From contig NZ_LMUI01000011.1 of NCBI RefSeq assembly GCF_009765995.1, positions 871,072-935,071 of the forward strand: DNA of 64,000 nt, in the 5' to 3' direction. The notes beneath the pieces were generated by a model. That model was not told the DNA's origin. It saw only the letters and a program-made list of their open reading frames with translations, and made no database searches. Origin of the DNA: Methylocapsa sp. S129. Its GTDB lineage: Bacteria > Pseudomonadota > Alphaproteobacteria > Rhizobiales > Beijerinckiaceae. This document shows positions 60,821 to 64,000 of this stretch, piece by piece. How positions within the stretch are numbered: position 1 is the stretch's first letter; every line of letters begins with the position of its first letter. The position numbers were made by a program, and so were the translations under genes.

Positions 60821-61669
60821 ATGACCGCGCCTGCCCTCGATCCCGATCTTCTCCAGGCTTTCGTCGCCGTGGCGGACCATCGCTCCTTCACGCGCGCCGC
60901 GGCGCAGCTCCATCGCACCCAATCGGCGGTGAGCATGCAGATCAAGCGTCTGGAGGATCGGCTCGGCGTCGCGCTGTTCCATCGCAGCACCGTGCAGGTG
61001 GATCTCAGCGCCGCCGGCGAGGGCCTCATCGGCTACGCCCGCCGCATTCTCGTGCTCAACGAGGAAGCCTTCGGGCGCCTCCGCGAACATGCGCTTGAGG
61101 GCGTGGTGCGTCTTGGCGTGATGGACGATTACGGCGCCTTTGTCGCGCCGCCTCTGCTCGCCTCGTTCGCCAAAGCCTACCCGCGCATCCATATCGAAAT
61201 GGAGACCGGCCTCACCGCCGACATGCCGAACCGCCTGGGCGACGCCTTCGATCTGGTGATCGCCATGCATCCCGAGGGAAGCGGCGCGGGCGAATTCCTG
61301 CGGCGCGAGCAGGCCGTCTGGGCGGCCAGCGCCGCCCATCGGATCGAGACGCTCGATCCTCTGCCCCTGGCGCTCTATCCCAAGGGTTGTCTGTTCCGGA
61401 AATGGGCGATCGAGGCGCTCGACGCCGCCCGGCGCCCCTGGCGCCTCGCCTTTGTCAGCCCCAGCCTCGCCGCGGTCGCCGCCGTCGCGGCGGAGGGGTT
61501 GGCTGTGACGATCGTCAAGTCTGGAATCTTTCCGCCGGGGCTCAGGCTTCTCACCCAGAGCGAAGGCATGCCGCCTTTGCCGGCGGCGGATATTCGGTTG
61601 CATCGGGCGGGAAGTCTCTCGCCAGCGGGGCGGGCGTTGGCGGAGCATCTGGCGACGGGGCTGAGGTAA
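60821..61669 (+). CDS. LysR-family transcriptional regulator
   Basis: A 282-residue LysR regulator. The winged helix is LDPDLLQAFVAVADHRSFTR, AAAQLHRTQSAVSMQIKRLE, DRLGVALFHR; the effector domain follows (VVRLGVMDDYGAFVAPPLLA, FDLVIAMHPEGSGAG). The ATG at 60821 was chosen over TTG and GTG a few bases upstream. It is divergent from the DMT exporter, and the 96-bp gap (with ATGATCAGTCTGATAAAT) probably has the shared operator. The inducer is likely a substrate of the exporter. Confidence 0.9.
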   Translation: MTAPALDPDLLQAFVAVADHRSFTRAAAQLHRTQSAVSMQIKRLEDRLGVALFHRSTVQVDLSAAGEGLIGYARRILVLNEEAFGRLREHALEGVVRLGVMDDYGAFVAPPLLASFAKAYPRIHIEMETGLTADMPNRLGDAFDLVIAMHPEGSGAGEFLRREQAVWAASAAHRIETLDPLPLALYPKGCLFRKWAIEALDAARRPWRLAFVSPSLAAVAAVAAEGLAVTIVKSGIFPPGLRLLTQSEGMPPLPAADIRLHRAGSLSPAGRALAEHLATGLR

Positions 61670-61783
61670 GAGAGCGGGCTGGCAGGCGGCGTCGGAAAGG
61701 CGCGGCCGTGATGGCCGTGGTTCTCAAAATAGTACGACCAAAGACCCGCTCTTTCAGCGTCTAGCATGAGCGCTCAGCGGCCT

Positions 61784-61837
61784 GATTGAAACGGTCGAGA
61801 GTGATCCATCGCTCCGCCATGCGAACAATGGCTCCAT
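61784..61837 (+). repeat. Dispersed repeat, copy 2
   Basis: Reads GATTGAAACGGTCGAGAGTG, ATCCATCGCTCCGCCATGCG, AACAATGGCTCCAT. It matches the arm of the nested palindrome near 59.5 kb; GCTCCGCCATGCGAA (61811-61825) is identical to 59529-59543. Confidence 0.65.
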
Positions 61838-61867
61838 AGCGAAGCCGCGCAACGGGCGGAAGGATTT

Positions 61868-61957
61868 GTAGCGCGGTCGCTGACCGCGCTTGGCCGCCGC
61901 GCCGAGAGCTATAAAATAAGCGCTTGCGTGCTGAACGCGGTCATCGACCGCGTCTAC
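61868..61957. repeat. REP-like doublet: two inverted GC-rich hairpins
   Basis: Unit 1 (61868-61890) is GT-AGCGCGGTC-GCT-GACCGCGCT; unit 2 (61933-61957) is GA-ACGCGGTC-ATC-GACCGCGT-CTAC. The second is the first in inverse orientation (GTAGACGCGGTC on the minus strand), separated by 42 bases, like REP doublets that RAYT enzymes recognise. Confidence 0.65.
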
Positions 61958-61970
61958 ATGAAGCGCCCCC

Positions 61971-62814
61971 CTACTTCGCCGGCTTCAGACTGCGCAGAAA
62001 CGCGACCAGCGCGTTCATGTCCGCGTCGTCGACGTTCTCGTACCAATCGAAGGCCATCAGCCGCACGAGCCTGCTCCCATCGGGCCGCAGGCCTTCCCTG
62101 ATCGCGGTCTTGAGCTGGGCGTCGCTCCATTGCGCGATGCCGTCCGGATTGGCGGGCGTGAGATTGGGCGATGTGACGGTTCCGCCGCCCGGCGCGCTAT
62201 AATCGTTGCCGCCGGCGCCGATGCGCGCCATATCGGCGCGGCCCTTCACGCGCGGCGTGTGGCAATCCATGCAATGGCCGAGGCCCGTCGCGAGATAGCG
62301 CCCGTAAGCAACCGGATCGTCGCGCACGACATCGGGCGCATGCGTCACCGGCGGCCCATAAGAGGGCGGCAAGGGAATCTTGTAAGTCGATGCGTCCGTC
62401 TTGTTGACGACCGGCCTGACCTGCCTGAGATAGGTGACGATCGCTTTCACGTCTTCGTCGGACATGTCGCGATAGAAGGCGATCGCCATTGGCGGTCCGA
62501 TCAGCGTTCCATCGGGGCGCCGGCCGTTGCGGATCGCATCGACGATTTCGGCGTCCGTCCACTTGCCGACGCCGGTCTCAGGATCGGGCGTGATATTGGC
62601 GGGAATGGCGTGGAAAACAGGCGAATCCATCGGCGCGCCGCCGGACAATTCCCGGTCGGCGATCGGCTTGCCGTCGGGCCCTTTGGGCGTATGGCAATTG
62701 CCGCAGGCGGCGATTCCACCGACGAGATAGCGGCCGCGATCCAGCACGGAATCGGCGCGCGCGCCGACCGACGTGAGCAGGCAGACGCCGACGATGCATG
62801 CCGACAGGAAAAAA
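61971..62814 (-). pseudogene. Diheme cytochrome c, 5' end lost at the IS1595-type element
   Basis: A c-type cytochrome with two haem motifs, GIAACGNCHTPKGPDG and GHCMDCHTPRVKGR, each followed by a downstream Met-type region, like the cytochrome subunits of periplasmic alcohol or aldehyde dehydrogenases. The frame is open back to FFLSACIVGVCLLTSVGARA, the end of a signal peptide, but no start codon precedes it: the sequence runs directly into the left end of an IS1595-type element. Any internal start (GTG near 62753) would make a protein without export signal, so haem attachment would fail. It is probably non-functional here. Confidence 0.8.
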
Positions 62815-63929
62815 GGCTCTTATCGCGTTAGCTGTTGGTATGGCCCCATGCCAATGGCGCTGGAGATCCAGTTCTCCGGATTGGCCTGTGGTCCCCACGC
62901 TTCCATGGCCCTTCGCCATCCGAGGTAATTGGCAAGGTTCTTGGTTGCGACGCCGTGGAACCGACGCATCCATTCCTTGAGCCGCCCGTGATAGGCGTTG
63001 ACGTTGTTGATGTGGAAATGGGGGGCTTCGGGAAGCGGCTTTCCGGGCGCGGGCACGACGTGACAGCGGATATTCGCCCTCCGTGCGAAGGCGCGAAGGG
63101 GCAGACCGCCGTCGCAGACGAGGCGATTGGCCTGGGTGATGACGCCCGCCACCGCGGCCTTGATCGAGGCGGCGTCCGGTTGGGGCAGAACAGCGTCGAA
63201 GGTCGCGCCATGGCGATCGCGGGCCACGAGAACGGCAATGTTTTCGAAGAATGAGCCGGGATGCCTGGCCTTGCCGCCCCGCTTGCGCGGCAGCCGGGGA
63301 ATATCCGACCGACGCCCTTTGAAGGATTCGAGAATGAACGTCTCGTCCGCCTCGACGAGTCCGGTGAAGCGCTTGGGCTTGTCGGTCGCCGGCGCGCTCA
63401 GGAAACGATGCCGCCAGCGGAAGGCCGTGGTGTAATGCACCTTACAGGCCTGCGCGGCCTTGCTGACGCTGGCTCCTTCCAGCATGGCCATAGCGTAGAC
63501 GAGCCACTGGTCCTTCTTGCGCAATCGCGCCATCGGCGTTTTCGTCAAGGCGTTGAAAGTACGGCGGCAATCCTTGCAGCGGTAGCGAGCCAGCGTATGC
63601 GAACGTCCCCACGAGACGACGTTCCGCCCCGCGCAATGTGGACATCCCTGGCCGCCAACCTTGAGATGGCCGACCCCGCCTAGCGCGTCCAGACGATCCC
63701 GACCGCGCGCGGAGGAGGCGACGGATTCGCCAAAAGCCTCGCCGCCGCGCCACCCGTCTTCATCGCCGCCGCCTCGCTCGGACAGGAAAGCCAACGCTTG
63801 CGTGCGCTGCTCGGCGCTCAGATTGCCTATCCCGGACAACCAAAGCTGGAATTCATGGCTCTCCATCCCCCGCCTCCCGAATCATCAGGAGCACAATAAT
63901 CAATACCAACAGCTAACGCCATAAGAGCC
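62815..63929. mobile_element. IS1595-family insertion sequence (1115 bp)
   Basis: Bounded by imperfect 27-bp inverted repeats at 62815-62841 (GGCTCTTATCGCGTTAGCTG onward) and 63903-63929 (the complement, reading GGCTCTTATGGCGTTAGCTG), which differ at one of 27 bases. One transposase fills the interior. The flanking bases (GGAAAAAA left, CTTTTGCT right) are not the same, so the expected 8-bp target duplication is absent, and the flanks may have been joined by deletion or recombination. Confidence 0.87.
62820..63866 (-). CDS. IS1595-family transposase
   Basis: A 348-residue transposase. It has a zinc ribbon (CPHCAGRNVVSWG, YRCKDCRRTFNALT), a helix-turn-helix (LEGASVSKAAQACKVHYTTA), and an ISXO2-like DDE domain: FTGLVEADETFILESFKGRR, RLVCDGGLPLRAFARRANIR and HINNVNAYHGRLKEWMRRFH. 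The stop codon is inside the left inverted repeat (62820-62822), in frame with the cytochrome fragment beyond it. The gene appears intact. Confidence 0.92.
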   Translation of the reverse strand: MESHEFQLWLSGIGNLSAEQRTQALAFLSERGGGDEDGWRGGEAFGESVASSARGRDRLDALGGVGHLKVGGQGCPHCAGRNVVSWGRSHTLARYRCKDCRRTFNALTKTPMARLRKKDQWLVYAMAMLEGASVSKAAQACKVHYTTAFRWRHRFLSAPATDKPKRFTGLVEADETFILESFKGRRSDIPRLPRKRGGKARHPGSFFENIAVLVARDRHGATFDAVLPQPDAASIKAAVAGVITQANRLVCDGGLPLRAFARRANIRCHVVPAPGKPLPEAPHFHINNVNAYHGRLKEWMRRFHGVATKNLANYLGWRRAMEAWGPQANPENWISSAIGMGPYQQLTR

Positions 63930-64000
63930 CTTTTGCTTTCTCTTTGTTTTCTCTTCCGAGCGCCTTTTGGGCTCCCGCGTCAGCGCCGGTTTCGACACGC

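Larger units (their letters stand above)
61670..61970. other. Intergenic region with dispersed repeat and REP-like doublet
   Basis: No gene is supported. It contains dispersed repeat copy 2 (61784-61837) and two inverted REP-like units (61868-61890 and 61933-61957). Confidence 0.6.

Noticed and set aside
1-64000. tRNA, rRNA or riboswitch genes
   Set aside because: No cloverleaf with tRNA-type T-loop, no rRNA stretch and no riboswitch core was recognised by eye; a covariance-model scan could still find a small RNA.

Overview
The window is chromosomal DNA of a GC-rich alphaproteobacterium, most likely of the order Hyphomicrobiales (Rhizobiales). The signs are an Omp2-type porin, Omp25-like and His-rich secreted proteins typical of that order, a Tat-exported OpgG/OpgD glucan protein, an isolated set of Tad pseudopilins and strong GC codon bias that opens long antisense frames everywhere. 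The family is not certain; Beijerinckiaceae or Methylocystaceae is only a guess.

Layout. 1-4.6 kb: a 5'-truncated UbiH-type monooxygenase, cystathionine beta-lyase, the glucan protein and an Omp25-like protein. 4.7-10.3 kb: a parDE toxin-antitoxin operon whose toxin gene is split by a complete Tn3-family transposon of 4953 bp (38-bp inverted repeats, TTGTA target duplication, resolvase, res-like site, frameshifted tnpA and three small passenger genes). 10.4-14.3 kb: a membrane-anchored protein whose tail was frameshifted by a 7-bp tandem duplication, BipA/TypA, a phd/vapC pair and a small secreted protein. 14.3-17 kb: AT-rich accessory DNA with an IS256-family transposase. 17-24.8 kb: major porin, TetR, an orphan OmpR-type response regulator, a small exported protein, a serine hydrolase, class I FBP aldolase and two membrane proteins. 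24.8-31.4 kb: an RND tripartite efflux operon with a divergent TetR regulator and two near-identical operator palindromes. 31.5-35.4 kb: small exported proteins, a lipoprotein, a second parDE operon with a 13-bp-arm operator, and a quinone reductase. 35.7-38.3 kb: three translationally coupled Tad-type pseudopilin genes. 38.6-39.3 kb: a REP-associated (RAYT) transposase. 39.8-47.8 kb: argG, a PAP2-like protein, SDR, histidine phosphatase, two His-rich exported proteins, aroC, aspA and a NAGPA-type exported protein. 47.9-51.8 kb: a coupled tlyA / RNA methyltransferase / FAD-oxidase operon and a third His-rich protein. 51.8-61.7 kb: a Tam-like methyltransferase, TetR, a paralogue of the small exported protein at 20.7 kb, SDR-purB, a DadA-like oxidase, a P1 peptidase, and a DMT exporter with divergent LysR. 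61.9-64 kb: a diheme cytochrome c gene that has lost its start next to an IS1595-family element.

Most genes are ordinary housekeeping or envelope genes. The unusual content is in mobile and structural DNA: the transposon that left an antitoxin without its toxin, a small passenger module inside it, and several strong palindromes. The most striking of these is at 59431-59525: a perfect 26-bp inverted repeat whose 43-nt interior is filled exactly by three back-to-back hairpins with 3-nt loops, forming a four-way junction without any unpaired junction base. Degenerate copies of its flanking arm recur near 61.8 kb, so it belongs to a dispersed repeat family.
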